A DNA stretch of 64,000 nt, from the NCBI RefSeq assembly GCF_004135385.1, contig NZ_CP035493.1:3415440-3479439 (forward strand). Reading direction: 5' to 3'. The notes beneath the pieces were generated by a model. The model worked only from the letters and a program-made list of their open reading frames with translations, did not search any database and had not been told where the DNA came from. This document shows, in pieces, positions 28,079-35,927 of this stretch (positions are counted from its first letter, which is position 1; each line of letters begins with the position of its first letter). A program made the position numbers and the translations under genes. Source of the DNA: Xylanimonas protaetiae (GTDB lineage: Bacteria > Actinomycetota > Actinomycetes > Actinomycetales > Cellulomonadaceae).

Positions 28079-28471
28079 CTCTGTCCTTTCACTCTGGCTC
28101 GCTCCGTCGCCCGTCTGCCTCAGGGGCGGGATGCGTGCCCGGCGGCATCCTTGCCGCGCTGTTTGCGACCGTACACCCCTGACGGCGGTCAGCGGAACCG
28201 GCCTTTGCGGTCTGTTTGCACTCCGGACGGGTGCTCGACCAGCCGTAGACCGTGACGCCGCAGGTCACGGTCAGGTCACGGCAGCAATCGACCCGCCAGG
28301 ACGCTGGGACATTCCCGGACACGACGACCGGATCGCGCACGCGAGGCGCGCGTCTTGCGCCAGTTTCGACCGGTCCGGGCGCCCGGCACGCTGCCGGGTC
28401 TCCACCGGCTGCGGCCGCCCCAGGTCAAGAGGAGGCCATGGCAGCCCGCGGCCTCCTGGGAGCGCTGGCGG
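28079..28471. other. 393-bp region without a convincing gene
   Basis: It carries the STAS gene's leader and the space after the antiporter gene. Two copies of CAGGTCACGG/GGTCACGG occur near 28262-28280. Open frames here have poor codon positions. No tRNA, hairpin terminator or known RNA was recognised. Confidence 0.5.
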
Positions 28472-29451
28472 TCAGGCGCGCAGGGCGATCAGCGACGTCA
28501 TGTACGCCGCGTAGGCGAGGACGAACACGACGCCCTCGACGCGGGCGATCCGCCGCCCGGACACGAACACCGGGATGCACAGCAGGGCCGCGCCGATCAT
28601 CAGCGGCAGGTCCACGCCGATGAGCTGCGAGTCCACCTCCACCCGGGACGGCCCGAAGAGCAGCGACGTGCCGAGGATGAACGTCAGGTTGTACGTGCTG
28701 GAGCCGATGAGGTTGCCGACGGCGATCGACCGGGCGCCGCGCACGGTCGCGGTGATGGTCGTGGCGAGCTCGGGCAGCGACGTGCCGATGGCGACGACGG
28801 TGAGGCCGATGAGCGTGTCGGACACGCCGAAGTGGGTGGCGATGTCCACGGCCGCCGAGACCAGCCAGTCGGCCCCCAGGACGACGACGGCGATGCCGAC
28901 CACGGTCAGGCCGAGGTCGCGCGCGATGCGCTTCCCGCTGCGCGCCACCGGGCGCGGCGGCTCGTCGTGCGAGTGGTCCACCTCGGTGGCGAGCCGCTCC
29001 GCGCCGGCCTCGCGGCGGGCCGTGCGCAGCAGCAGGCCCGTGTAGAAGACCGCGACCGCCAGCAGCAGGGCACCGTCGAGGGTGGAGAGCCCCCGTCGAG
29101 CGACAGCAGCAGCAGGAGGATCGACGAGCCCACCATCGCAGGGAGGTCGAGGCGGAAGGTCTGCCTCTGCAACGTGATGGGCCGGATCGCGGCGGACAGG
29201 CCGAGGATGAGCAGCAGGTTCACGAGGTTGGTGCCCGCGATGTTGCCGAGCACCAAGGATCCGGCGTCGCGCCGCATCGCGTCGATACCGACGGCGAGCT
29301 CCGGCGCGGAGGTGCCGATCGAGACGATCGTCAGCCCGATGATGAGCGGGGAGATCCCGAGCATGCGGGCGAGCCTGGTGCCGAAGTTGACGATGATCTC
29401 GGCACCGGCGATGAGTGCGGCCAGGCCCCCGAGCAGCATCAGGATCGTCAC
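28472..29451 (-). pseudogene. Calcium/sodium antiporter (CaCA family), frameshifted
   Basis: YrbG-like cation/Ca2+ exchanger made of two inverted repeats of five helices. The first half (start GTG 29451, ribosome site GGAGG) has GLTIVSIGTSAPEL; the second half, in another frame, has GLTVVAIGTSLPELATT and the GNLIGSSTYNL partner motif. The frames meet at a run of five C (plus strand 29090-29094). One more base there joins them into a normal-length protein reading LSLDGGLSTLDGALLL. All conserved exchange motifs are present, so a missing base in the run, rather than decay, is the likely cause. Confidence 0.85.
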
Positions 29452-29537
29452 GATGTACCACCTCCGCGGGACATCGTGCCTTGAGCAAGCGTTGTGGTCA
29501 GGCCGTTCAGCGCAAGATGTCGGGCGTGTCGTCCGAC

Positions 29538-29565
29538 GCCCTCGGACCCGCGTCGGTCCGAGGGC
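29538..29565. terminator. Hairpin between antiporter and CsbD genes
   Basis: Perfect 11-bp stem (29538-29548 with 29555-29565) with a 6-nt loop, lying upstream of both divergent genes. A terminator role is uncertain because both flanking genes start away from it; it may be a dyad in the control region. Confidence 0.4.
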
Positions 29566-29571
29566 GCCCCA

Positions 29572-29607
29572 GCGGTGCGTGGCGCGGGTGCGGTGCGTGG
29601 CGCGGGT
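29572..29607 (+). repeat. Tandem 18-bp duplication
   Basis: Two exact head-to-tail copies of GCGGTGCGTGGCGCGGGT (29572-29589 and 29590-29607) in the csbD upstream region. Confidence 0.9.
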
Positions 29608-29703
29608 GCGAGCTGCGGCGTCCCGTGGTGGCCTGGAACGAGGGCGTCGGGGCAGGGCGTCCGCCACCCGCGGCACGACGCCGCAGACGCCGAGGAGGCA
29701 GTC

Positions 29704-29889
29704 ATGGGTCTCGACGACGACATCAAGCACAAGGCCGAGGAGCTCAAGGGCAAGGCGAAGGAGGCCTACGGCAAGGCCACCGACGACGAGTCCACCGAGG
29801 CCGAGGGCAAGGCCGAGCAGGCCGGCGCGAAGGTCAAGCAGGCCGCCGACAAGGCCAAGGACGCCATTAAGGACGCTTTCGACAGGTAG
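29704..29889 (+). CDS. CsbD-family stress protein
   Basis: 61 residues, highly charged and Lys/Glu/Ala-rich, predicted helical. Starts MGLDDDIKHKAEELKGKAKEAYGKATDD, the CsbD hallmark. CsbD-type proteins are abundant under general stress in many bacteria; the molecular role is not known. The ATG is preceded by GAGGAG. A strong hairpin follows. Confidence 0.92.
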   Translation: MGLDDDIKHKAEELKGKAKEAYGKATDDESTEAEGKAEQAGAKVKQAADKAKDAIKDAFDR

Positions 29890-29902
29890 GAGGCTCCCGC
29901 CT

Positions 29903-29939
29903 GCGGGGTCCCGGTCCGTGGCGCGGGCCGGGACCCCGC
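29903..29939 (+). terminator. Terminator after csbD
   Basis: Perfect 12-bp stem (29903-29914 with 29928-29939) around a 13-nt loop. Confidence 0.75.
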
Positions 29940-29989
29940 CGTGCGGGCCGGCGTCGCCGCCCGCGCGGCACCGTCCTACGATGGCGACG

Positions 29990-30751
29990 ATGCGAGAGCC
30001 CGATGCCACCTTCGCCGACCCGCGCCAGGCTGCCGTCTACGACATCTTCAACGGGGACGAGCACACGCGGGCCGACCTCGACGCCTACGTGGCCGTCGCG
30101 CACGAGGTCGGGGCGCGCCGCGTCGTCGACGTCGGCTGCGGGACCGGCTCCCTGGCGGTGCGGCTCGCCGGCGCGGGGTTCGACGTCGTCGGCGTCGACC
30201 CTGCCGGGGCGTCGCTCGACGTCGCCCGGGCCAAGCCCGGCGCCGACCGGGTCACGTGGGTCCACGGCGACGCCACCGCGCTCGACGGCCTGGGCCACGG
30301 CGCCGACCTGGCCGTCATGACCGGCAACGTCGCCCAGGTGTTCGTCTCCGACGACGACTGGTCCGACACCCTCGACGCCGTCCGCAGGGCGCTACGGCCC
30401 GGCGGCTGGCTCGTCTTCGAGACGCGGCGCCCCGAGGTGCACGACTGGGAGACCTGGACCATCCCTCCCACGCAGGTCACCACGTCCGACGGGCGCAGCG
30501 CCGTCGTGCAGTGCACCGTGACGGAGGTCGCGCTGCCGCTGGTCACGTTCATGGGATCGACGACGATCGGCGCCGAGGTGCTCCGCTCGACGTCGACGCT
30601 CCGGTTCCGCGAGCGGGGCGAGATCGAACGCGACCTGGCCGAGCACGGGTTCGACGTCGTGGACGTGCGCGACGCGCCCGACCGGCCCGGCAAGGAGCAC
30701 GTGTTCGTGGCCCGCGCGACGGAGGACGCCGGACGAGCCGCCGGCGGCTAG
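29990..30751 (+). CDS. Class I SAM-dependent methyltransferase
   Basis: 253 residues with motif I RVVDVGCGTGSLAVRLAGAGFDVVGVDP, an acidic motif II region (GHGADLAVMTGNVAQVF) and LRPGGWLVFETRRPE. Substrate unknown. Start at ATG 29990, 7 nt after TACGAT (29977-29982); an in-frame ATG at 29981 overlaps that hexamer. The TAG stop lies within the 8-bp target site duplicated by the neighbouring insertion sequence, so the coding region is intact but anything once downstream is displaced. Confidence 0.9.
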   Translation: MREPDATFADPRQAAVYDIFNGDEHTRADLDAYVAVAHEVGARRVVDVGCGTGSLAVRLAGAGFDVVGVDPAGASLDVARAKPGADRVTWVHGDATALDGLGHGADLAVMTGNVAQVFVSDDDWSDTLDAVRRALRPGGWLVFETRRPEVHDWETWTIPPTQVTTSDGRSAVVQCTVTEVALPLVTFMGSTTIGAEVLRSTSTLRFRERGEIERDLAEHGFDVVDVRDAPDRPGKEHVFVARATEDAGRAAGG

Positions 30752-30753
30752 CG

Positions 30754-32239
30754 GCAATGCCGCGAAGTTAGGTGGGCGTCGGTTTTGTCAAGATCGTGAT
30801 GGTCAGGGTGGTCTTGTAGGTCTTGCGGTCGATGTTGGGGCCGCGGGCGTTGTACTTGGAGATCGCTCGTTTGACGGTGCGGGCGTTCGTGCGGGGGCGG
30901 GTTGCTGGCAGTGGTCGTGCGGTGACCGCGGCGCCGATCACGCCGAGCAGTTCGATCGGGGATCGGTGGCGTCGGCGTGCCGGTTGGCGGTGATCTGGTC
31001 GCGTGCGGCGTTCAGCGCGATCGTGAAGCTGGCGCGGTCGGGCGGGATCGCGGTGGTGGTGGTCGCGTCGGCCATGGCGGTGCGTAGGGCCTGGTAGGCG
31101 ATGAGCAGGGCGTAGACCTCTTGCTCGATCCCGTCGGGGGTCCGGGCGCGCAGGACCCGCCCGCCCAGGATGGTCGACTTCAGCTCGAGGTAGGCGGTCT
31201 CGACCTGCCAGCGTTGGTGGTACAGGCCCGCGAGCTGGTCGGCCGGGTGGGTGCGGGGGTCCAGGAGCGTGGTGACCAGGCGGTAGTGGCTGGTCGTGGT
31301 CGCAGCCGTCGTGGCCGAGGTGATCTGAGCGTCGATGACGCGCACCCGTGTGGCGCCGAGCATCGACAGCCACGAACCATCGTCCAGCGCTCGGGTGACG
31401 GGCAGGGCGGGACCGTTGGCGGCGGCGGTACGTGCTCGCACCAGCACGTGGGCTCCCCTCGCGTGGGCTGCGGCGACCAGCGCCGCCGAGCTCAGGCCGC
31501 GGTCGGCCAGCAGCAGCATCCCGGCATGCAGCGAGCGAGTCAGGACCTGCGCGTAGACCGTCTCCCCGGTCGTGGTCGGGCCGAACGTCGCATCGATCAG
31601 GGTGCGGGTCCCGCACGCGACGAGCGCGACCAGCCGCAGCCCGGGGTAGGACCCGCCGCCGGTGGGCCCGCCGCGCTGCTTGACGTACCGGATGGTGTTG
31701 GCCGGGCTGTCAGGCACCGAGGTGACCGTCCCGTCCAGCGCGCACACCAGCAGTCCCCGCCACCGGGTCGAGCCTGGTGCCGGGCAGGCCAGGACCTCGA
31801 ACAGCGACCGCAACGGGCCGGGCCCGACCCGGCGCAGCGCGAGCGCGATCGCGGTGCGCGACGGACAGGAATCGACATGCCCGAGGCCGGCGACCAGCCG
31901 GTCCCAGACCTGCTGCCAGCCCAGGCCCGCGAACAACGCACCCGCGACCAGCAGGTAGACGACCACCCGTGAGGGCAGCAGCCGTACGCGCTGCTCGGTC
32001 GCCCGGTGACGGGCCAGCACCTCATCGACGAGCTCGACGGGAACCAGGGCGCTCAACTCGCCCAGGTGCCCCGGAGCGAAGGCGCGAGCGACACGATCGA
32101 TGGCAGACTGCGGCACGGCAAAGCTCCTGTGGTGAAGGCATGTCTTGGCGGACAGCCCTCAACTACAGGAGCTTCGCTGCTATGACCAGCACCAACACCC
32201 CTTGACAGCCAGGTCAGAGCCCTAACTTCGCGGCATTGC
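30754..32239 (-). mobile_element. IS4-family insertion sequence, complete with TIRs and TSD
   Basis: 1486 bp. Both ends begin with the same 19-bp inverted repeat GCAATGCCGCGAAGTTAGG (30754-30772 and 32221-32239), with a further TGTCAAG match about 34 bp inside each end. The element is flanked by an 8-bp direct repeat GGCTAGCG (30746-30753 and 32240-32247), the duplicated target. One transposase on the minus strand fills it. Identical ends and target duplication suggest a fairly recent insertion. Confidence 0.93.
30938..32116 (-). CDS. IS4-family DDE transposase (C-terminal tail out of frame)
   Basis: 392 residues as read. N-terminal DNA-binding part, then the DDE core: first Asp in CALDGTVTSVPD, second in LLLADRGLSS, and the IS4 YREK motif YHQRWQVETAYLELK with the catalytic Glu. 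The reading frame stops at 30938. A further ~60 residues (SPIELLGVIGAAV... to a TAA inside the terminal repeat at 30768) are open in another frame. One extra base in the four-G run 30958-30961 would give 449 residues, a normal length. GTG start at 32116 with a CAGGAG ribosome site. Confidence 0.88.
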   Translation of the reverse strand: MPQSAIDRVARAFAPGHLGELSALVPVELVDEVLARHRATEQRVRLLPSRVVVYLLVAGALFAGLGWQQVWDRLVAGLGHVDSCPSRTAIALALRRVGPGPLRSLFEVLACPAPGSTRWRGLLVCALDGTVTSVPDSPANTIRYVKQRGGPTGGGSYPGLRLVALVACGTRTLIDATFGPTTTGETVYAQVLTRSLHAGMLLLADRGLSSAALVAAAHARGAHVLVRARTAAANGPALPVTRALDDGSWLSMLGATRVRVIDAQITSATTAATTTSHYRLVTTLLDPRTHPADQLAGLYHQRWQVETAYLELKSTILGGRVLRARTPDGIEQEVYALLIAYQALRTAMADATTTTAIPPDRASFTIALNAARDQITANRHADATDPRSNCSA

Positions 32240-32298
32240 GGCTAGCGGGACACCGTCGGCTCCCGCTCCGGGCGTTCTTGCGGGGCACAGGATGGGGC

Positions 32299-32698
32299 GG
32301 ACGAGCCGGTCTGTACGCCGGGTTCTGTTCCCGGCCCTGGTTGCCCGGGGCCGGGTGACGGTCATCCATCTAGGCCCTGCGTTGCCGCAGGGCTCGAGCG
32401 GTCTACCCGACTGCGCTTCTCCGAGGAGAATCGGGCGGGCCGCCCTCCAACACAGTCTGTCTGACCTTGCTCCAGGTGGGGTTTACCTAGCCGCCCCTGT
32501 CACCAGGGGCGCTGGTGGTCTCTTGCACCACCGTTTCACCCTTACCGCCGTCGGTCGCCCGACGGAGGCGGTCTGTTCTCTGTGGCACTGTCCCGCGGGT
32601 CGCCCCGGGTGGCCGTTAGCCACCACCTTGCCCTTCGGAGCCCGGACGTTCCTCGGGACCTGGTGCCAGGCCACGCGACCGTCCGACCGACTCGTCCG
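32299..32698 (-). ncRNA. rnpB: RNase P RNA (class A)
   Basis: About 400 nt, catalytic RNA that removes tRNA 5' leaders. On the minus strand: P1 strands GACGAG(T)CGG and CCGGCTCGTC close the molecule; the conserved 5' P4 strand region GAGGAACGTCCGGGCTCC (32637-32654; the usual sequence has AAAG where this has AACG); CCACAGAGAACAGACC; AGGGTGAAACGGTGGTGCAA followed by GAGACCACCAGC; and the 3' ACAGAACCCGGCGTACAG. Ends are set by P1 pairing and may be off by a few bases. The insertion sequence lies just past its 3' end. Confidence 0.93.
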
Positions 32699-32706
32699 CG
32701 TCGTCA

Positions 32707-32757
32707 AGGATACGGTGCCTGACGACGGTCGGGAGCCACCCCGGCGGCGGTTACCCT
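32707..32757. promoter_or_regulatory. Divergent promoters (rnpB / ScoMcrA-head-like gene)
   Basis: TATCCT on the minus strand (32707-32712) lies about 8 nt before the rnpB 5' end. TACCCT on the plus strand (32752-32757) lies 6 nt before the GTG at 32764. Confidence 0.5.
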
Positions 32758-32763
32758 CGAGGG

Positions 32764-33216
32764 GTGGCTACTCTCTCCGCCGTCACCCGCCCGCACCTGC
32801 TCACCGCGATCGCCGAGTACGACGACCGGGGGAAGGACGCCTTCATCGGCGTGTACGGGCTCCAGCCGTCCACGACCGAGTCGCTCGTGCACGAGGGGCG
32901 CTCGTACGACGCCGCCGCCGTCGTCGGCGTGGCCCACCGGTACGCCACGGGCCGGGTCGCGATGTCGGACGAGCTCGGCAAGCAGGCGGACGGCGTCGAG
33001 GCGCTGCTACGCAAGCACGGCTTCGAGGTGAAGGACGGCGCGAGCCGGCCCGGCGCCGGCGCCAAGGCGCCCGCCCGGCGGGCCGCAGCGCGGCCCGCAG
33101 CGGCACGAGCCCCCCGCCCCGCCCCGCGCGCGGCGGCCGAGGAGCGGCCCCCGGCGATCTGCCCGACGTGCTTCACGCAGCTCCCCGGGACGGGCGTGTG
33201 CGACAACTGCGCGTGA
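32764..33216 (+). CDS. ScoMcrA-head-like domain protein with C-terminal zinc ribbon
   Basis: 150 residues. Residues ~8-85 (LLTAIAEYDDRGKDAFIGVYGL, SLVHEGRSYDAAAVVGVAHRYATG) match the pattern of the N-terminal head domain of ScoMcrA-type modification-dependent HNH endonucleases (AIxEYDxxGxxxFLxxYGF, then YDSKAIxGxA). No HNH or SRA domain follows; instead an Ala/Arg/Pro linker leads to a Cys4 zinc ribbon CPTCFTQLPGTGVCDNC. GTG start 6 nt after TACCCT. Domain match is from memory of the pattern; function unknown. Confidence 0.65.
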   Translation: MATLSAVTRPHLLTAIAEYDDRGKDAFIGVYGLQPSTTESLVHEGRSYDAAAVVGVAHRYATGRVAMSDELGKQADGVEALLRKHGFEVKDGASRPGAGAKAPARRAAARPAAARAPRPAPRAAAEERPPAICPTCFTQLPGTGVCDNCA

Positions 33217-33343
33217 CCCGGGGCTCGACGCGGTAGCGGTGCGCGGACGGCGTCGTCCACGCACCGCGGACGCCCCGCCGACCTCGGCGGCGGTGACGAC
33301 CGGGCAGCCCGCCCCGCAGTCCGACGAGAGGGTGTTGTCGTCG

Positions 33344-33372
33344 AGTACTTGATGTCATACAGTACTTGGTGT
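33344..33372 (+). promoter_or_regulatory. Candidate PadR operator overlapping its own promoter
   Basis: Direct repeat of AGTACTTGRTGT (33344-33355 and 33361-33372, one mismatch, 17-bp period), each containing the palindrome AGTACT. The second copy overlaps the -10 TACAGT (33358-33363) and the GTG start at 33371. The placement fits autorepression. Confidence 0.55.
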
Positions 33373-33760
33373 GACACAAGAACTCGCCGACGACGCCTTC
33401 GCCGCCGACCTGCTGCGCGGGCACACCGACACGATCGTGCTCGGCGCGCTGCGCGGCGGTGACCGCTACGGCTTCGAGATCTACAAGGCCATCCGGGACG
33501 CGACCGGCGGCCGCCACGAGATCAAGGAAGCCACGCTCTACGCGACCTACCGCCGTCTCGTGAAGGACGGTCTCGTGGAGGCCTACTGGGGCGACGAGTC
33601 CCAGGGCGGCCGCCGCAAGTACTACCGGCTCACCGACGCGGGCCGGGCCGTCTACCGCACCAACGTCGCTGCGTGGGTCGCCACGCGCGACGTCATCAAC
33701 ACGCTGCTCGACACGCCGCACCACGATGCCGTGACCTCCCAGAAGGGCCGCAACCGATGA
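33371..33760 (+). CDS. PadR-family transcriptional regulator
   Basis: 129 residues with the PadR winged helix: TIVLGALRGGDRYGFEIYKAI, HEIKEATLYATYRRLVKDGLVEAYWGDE and the wing GGRRKYYRLTDAGRAVY, then a short dimerisation helix. It heads a locus encoding a membrane protein and an ABC-2 exporter, the usual drug- or stress-export context for PadR. It overlaps the next gene by 4 bp (ATGA). Leaderless GTG start with TACAGT 7 nt upstream. Confidence 0.92.
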   Translation: MTQELADDAFAADLLRGHTDTIVLGALRGGDRYGFEIYKAIRDATGGRHEIKEATLYATYRRLVKDGLVEAYWGDESQGGRRKYYRLTDAGRAVYRTNVAAWVATRDVINTLLDTPHHDAVTSQKGRNR

Positions 33761-34695
33761 CCTCCGTCCACCGCCTGCTCGACCAGGCGTTCGCCGACAT
33801 CCCCCTCACCCCCGAGGCCGCCGACCTCAAGGAGGAGCTCCGCACCGGGCTGGTCGAGCGGGTCGCCGAGCTCCAGGCGTCCGGCGTCCCCGAGGAGCAG
33901 GCAGCGCTCAGCGCCGTCGCCGAGCTGGGCGACATCCACGCGCTGCTCGACGACGACGGCGGCGCTCCCGCGCCCGCTCCCGCCGCCGCGCGCGACACGC
34001 GCTCGACGCCGCGGCAGGCCTGGTCCGCCGACCGGGACCTCGTCGCCCTCAACAAGGTGCGCCCCCGCCCGGGCTTCGTCGGCGGCGTCGTGCTCGCGAG
34101 CCTCGTCGCCGCAGGCGCCGTGGTCACGTACACGCTGGTCGCGCTCGACGGGTCGACGGCGCTGCTCCCGGTGCTCGCCGTCGTCCTCGGCCTCGCCGTC
34201 GGGTGGATCCTCGCCAGCGCGCTCGCCCAGGAGACGACGACGAACCACCCGCTCCCCCGCGAGCGCGCGGCCGCCTGGGGGCTGGCCGGCGCGCTGGTGG
34301 CGACCGGCGCCGGGCTCGGGCTGATCGCGGTCCCCACCTGGGACGACCGGTTCGCCGTGGCCTGGATCGTCGGGGGCGGGCTGCTCGTCGTCGTCGGCGC
34401 CGTGCTGTTCACCTGGCTCGGCGTCACCCAGACCAACCGCAAGAAGGCCTGGACCCGTCACCTGTCGAGCGCCACCGCGAGCATCGACAACTTCAGCAAG
34501 GACCCGGCGGTCGCCGCCCGGTTCGGCATCTACACCGCCACGATCTGGGTGAGCGCGTTCCTCGTGAGCCTGGTGCTCGGGTTCGCCGTCGGCTGGCGGT
34601 ACGCCTGGTTGCCGTACGTGGCCGCCTGGATCGTGATGATGGTGATGCTCGCCCGCATGGGCTTCGGCCGCAAGGACGCCGACGGCGCGAGCTGA
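33757..34695 (+). CDS. Membrane protein with permease-prefix-like N-terminal domain
   Basis: 312 residues. The cytoplasmic N-terminus (about 1-60, VHRLLDQAFADIPLTPEAADLKEELRTGLVERVAELQASGVPEEQAAL) is the helical prefix found with PadR/ABC loci. About six transmembrane helices follow (from ~110), and a GRKDADGAS tail. Translationally coupled to padR by ATGA. Likely a partner or sensor of the exporter; function not established. Confidence 0.82.
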   Translation: MTSVHRLLDQAFADIPLTPEAADLKEELRTGLVERVAELQASGVPEEQAALSAVAELGDIHALLDDDGGAPAPAPAAARDTRSTPRQAWSADRDLVALNKVRPRPGFVGGVVLASLVAAGAVVTYTLVALDGSTALLPVLAVVLGLAVGWILASALAQETTTNHPLPRERAAAWGLAGALVATGAGLGLIAVPTWDDRFAVAWIVGGGLLVVVGAVLFTWLGVTQTNRKKAWTRHLSSATASIDNFSKDPAVAARFGIYTATIWVSAFLVSLVLGFAVGWRYAWLPYVAAWIVMMVMLARMGFGRKDADGAS

Positions 34696-34707
34696 CAGAG
34701 GAAAGAA

Positions 34708-34737
34708 GTCCCCGGGCGGCTGCCACCGCCCGGGGAC
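34708..34737 (+). terminator. Terminator or attenuator between prefix protein and ABC genes
   Basis: Perfect 12-bp stem GTCCCCGGGCGG (34708-34719 with 34726-34737) and a 6-nt loop, 13 nt after the stop codon. It may separate or dampen expression of the ABC genes downstream. Confidence 0.75.
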
Positions 34738-34848
34738 CGCACCCGAGCCCGGTACGCAGCCGGATCCGAGACGCACTCCCACCTTACGGGTGCGCTCCGG
34801 GCTCTCTCGATGGACCACCACCGTTGGACCACCCAGAGAGGGAGAACC

Positions 34849-35844
34849 ATGCCCGCCACGACCCCGGCGATCGACGTCGTCGGACTGACCAAGACCTACC
34901 GGGCCCGGCACCGCGAGGTGCGCGCCCTGGACGGCGTCGACCTCACGGTCGCGCCCGGCACCGTGCTCGGGCTGCTCGGCCCCAACGGGGCCGGCAAGTC
35001 CACGACCGTCCGCATCCTCGCCACACTGTCCCTCCCGGACTCCGGGACCGCGCGCGTGGCGGGCTACGACGTCGTGCGCGACGCCGCCGCCGTGCGGAGG
35101 TCGATCGGCTACGTGTCCCAGAAGCCCGTCACGCGGGCCATGGACACCGGCCGGGAGAACCTCGAGCTCGCCGGGCGCCTGCACGGGCTCGGCCGCCGCG
35201 AGACGCGCGCCCGGGCCGAGCACCTGCTCGACGCGTTCGGGCTCACCGAGTCGGCCGACCGGCTCGTGCGCACCTACTCCGGCGGCATGGCCCGCAAGCT
35301 GGACGTCGCCGTCGGGCTCGTGCACTCCCCCGCGGTGCTATTCCTCGACGAGCCCACCACGGGGCTCGACCCCGAGGCGCGCGCCGAGCTGTGGGCCGAG
35401 CTGTCCCGGCTCGCCGGGGCGAGCGGCATGACCGTGCTGCTCACGACCCACTACCTCGACGAGGCCGACCGCCTCACCGACCAGGTCGTCATCGTCGACC
35501 GCGGGCGCGTCGTCACGCGCGGCACGCCCGACGAGCTCAAGGACCAGCTCCACGGCGACGGCATCACCGTCGACCTGCCGTCCGTCGAGGCGGCCTCCGC
35601 GGCCGCCGGCGTGGCGGCGCGCGTGAGCGGGCTCAGCGAGGTCGGCGTCGACGGGCGCCGGCTGCGGGCGCGGGCGACGTCGGGGGCCGCGGCGCTGCCC
35701 GTGCTGCTCGGTGCGCTCGACGCCGACGGCGTCCCGGTGCTCGCCGCCGGGATCGCCCGCCCGAGCCTCGACGACGTGTACCTGCACCACACCGGGCGCA
35801 CCTTCGAGGCGGGCACGACCGAGCCGGCAGGGGTGGCAGCATGA
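34849..35844 (+). CDS. ABC exporter ATP-binding protein (DrrA-like)
   Basis: 331 residues. Walker A GPNGAGKST, signature YSGGMARKLDVA, Walker B AVLFLDEPTTGLD, switch His in TTHYLDEADRL, and a ~100-residue C-terminal domain typical of daunorubicin-resistance-type exporters. ATG start 5-6 nt after GAGAGGGAG; a longer in-frame start at 34810 is less likely. The stop TGA (35842-35844) is embedded in ATGAGCG, the boundary of an 80-bp insertion before the permease gene. Confidence 0.93.
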   Translation: MPATTPAIDVVGLTKTYRARHREVRALDGVDLTVAPGTVLGLLGPNGAGKSTTVRILATLSLPDSGTARVAGYDVVRDAAAVRRSIGYVSQKPVTRAMDTGRENLELAGRLHGLGRRETRARAEHLLDAFGLTESADRLVRTYSGGMARKLDVAVGLVHSPAVLFLDEPTTGLDPEARAELWAELSRLAGASGMTVLLTTHYLDEADRLTDQVVIVDRGRVVTRGTPDELKDQLHGDGITVDLPSVEAASAAAGVAARVSGLSEVGVDGRRLRARATSGAAALPVLLGALDADGVPVLAAGIARPSLDDVYLHHTGRTFEAGTTEPAGVAA

Positions 35845-35927
35845 GCGAGCGCAGCGAGCGAATCAGGAAGCACAGCGCGCGACGTGCCTCATGCGCGCAC
35901 GGAGCGAAGCGAGTACGCGCATGAGCG
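35841..35927 (+). repeat. 80-bp insertion bounded by ATGAGCG at an ABC gene junction
   Basis: ATGAGCG occurs at 35841-35847 (around the ATPase stop) and 35921-35927 (at the permease start), exactly 80 bp apart. Removing one unit would leave a normal ATGA stop/start overlap. The insert contains AGCGAGCGCAGCGAGCGAA and a 10-bp inverted repeat CTCATGCGCG (35888-35897 with 35916-35925) whose right arm overlaps the permease start codon. It looks like a small non-coding repeat inserted with a target duplication. Confidence 0.75.

Noticed and set aside
28089-28340. Minus-strand open frame of 83 residues upstream of the STAS gene
   Set aside because: Codon positions do not show the strong G/C third-base bias of neighbours, and it has no start signal or recognisable domain.
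30938-30961. Programmed -1 frameshift in the IS4 transposase
   Set aside because: The run lacks a good heptamer slippery site for a -1 slip (the codon before it would re-pair poorly), and four other genes nearby show the same one-base run defect, so a sequence error is simpler.
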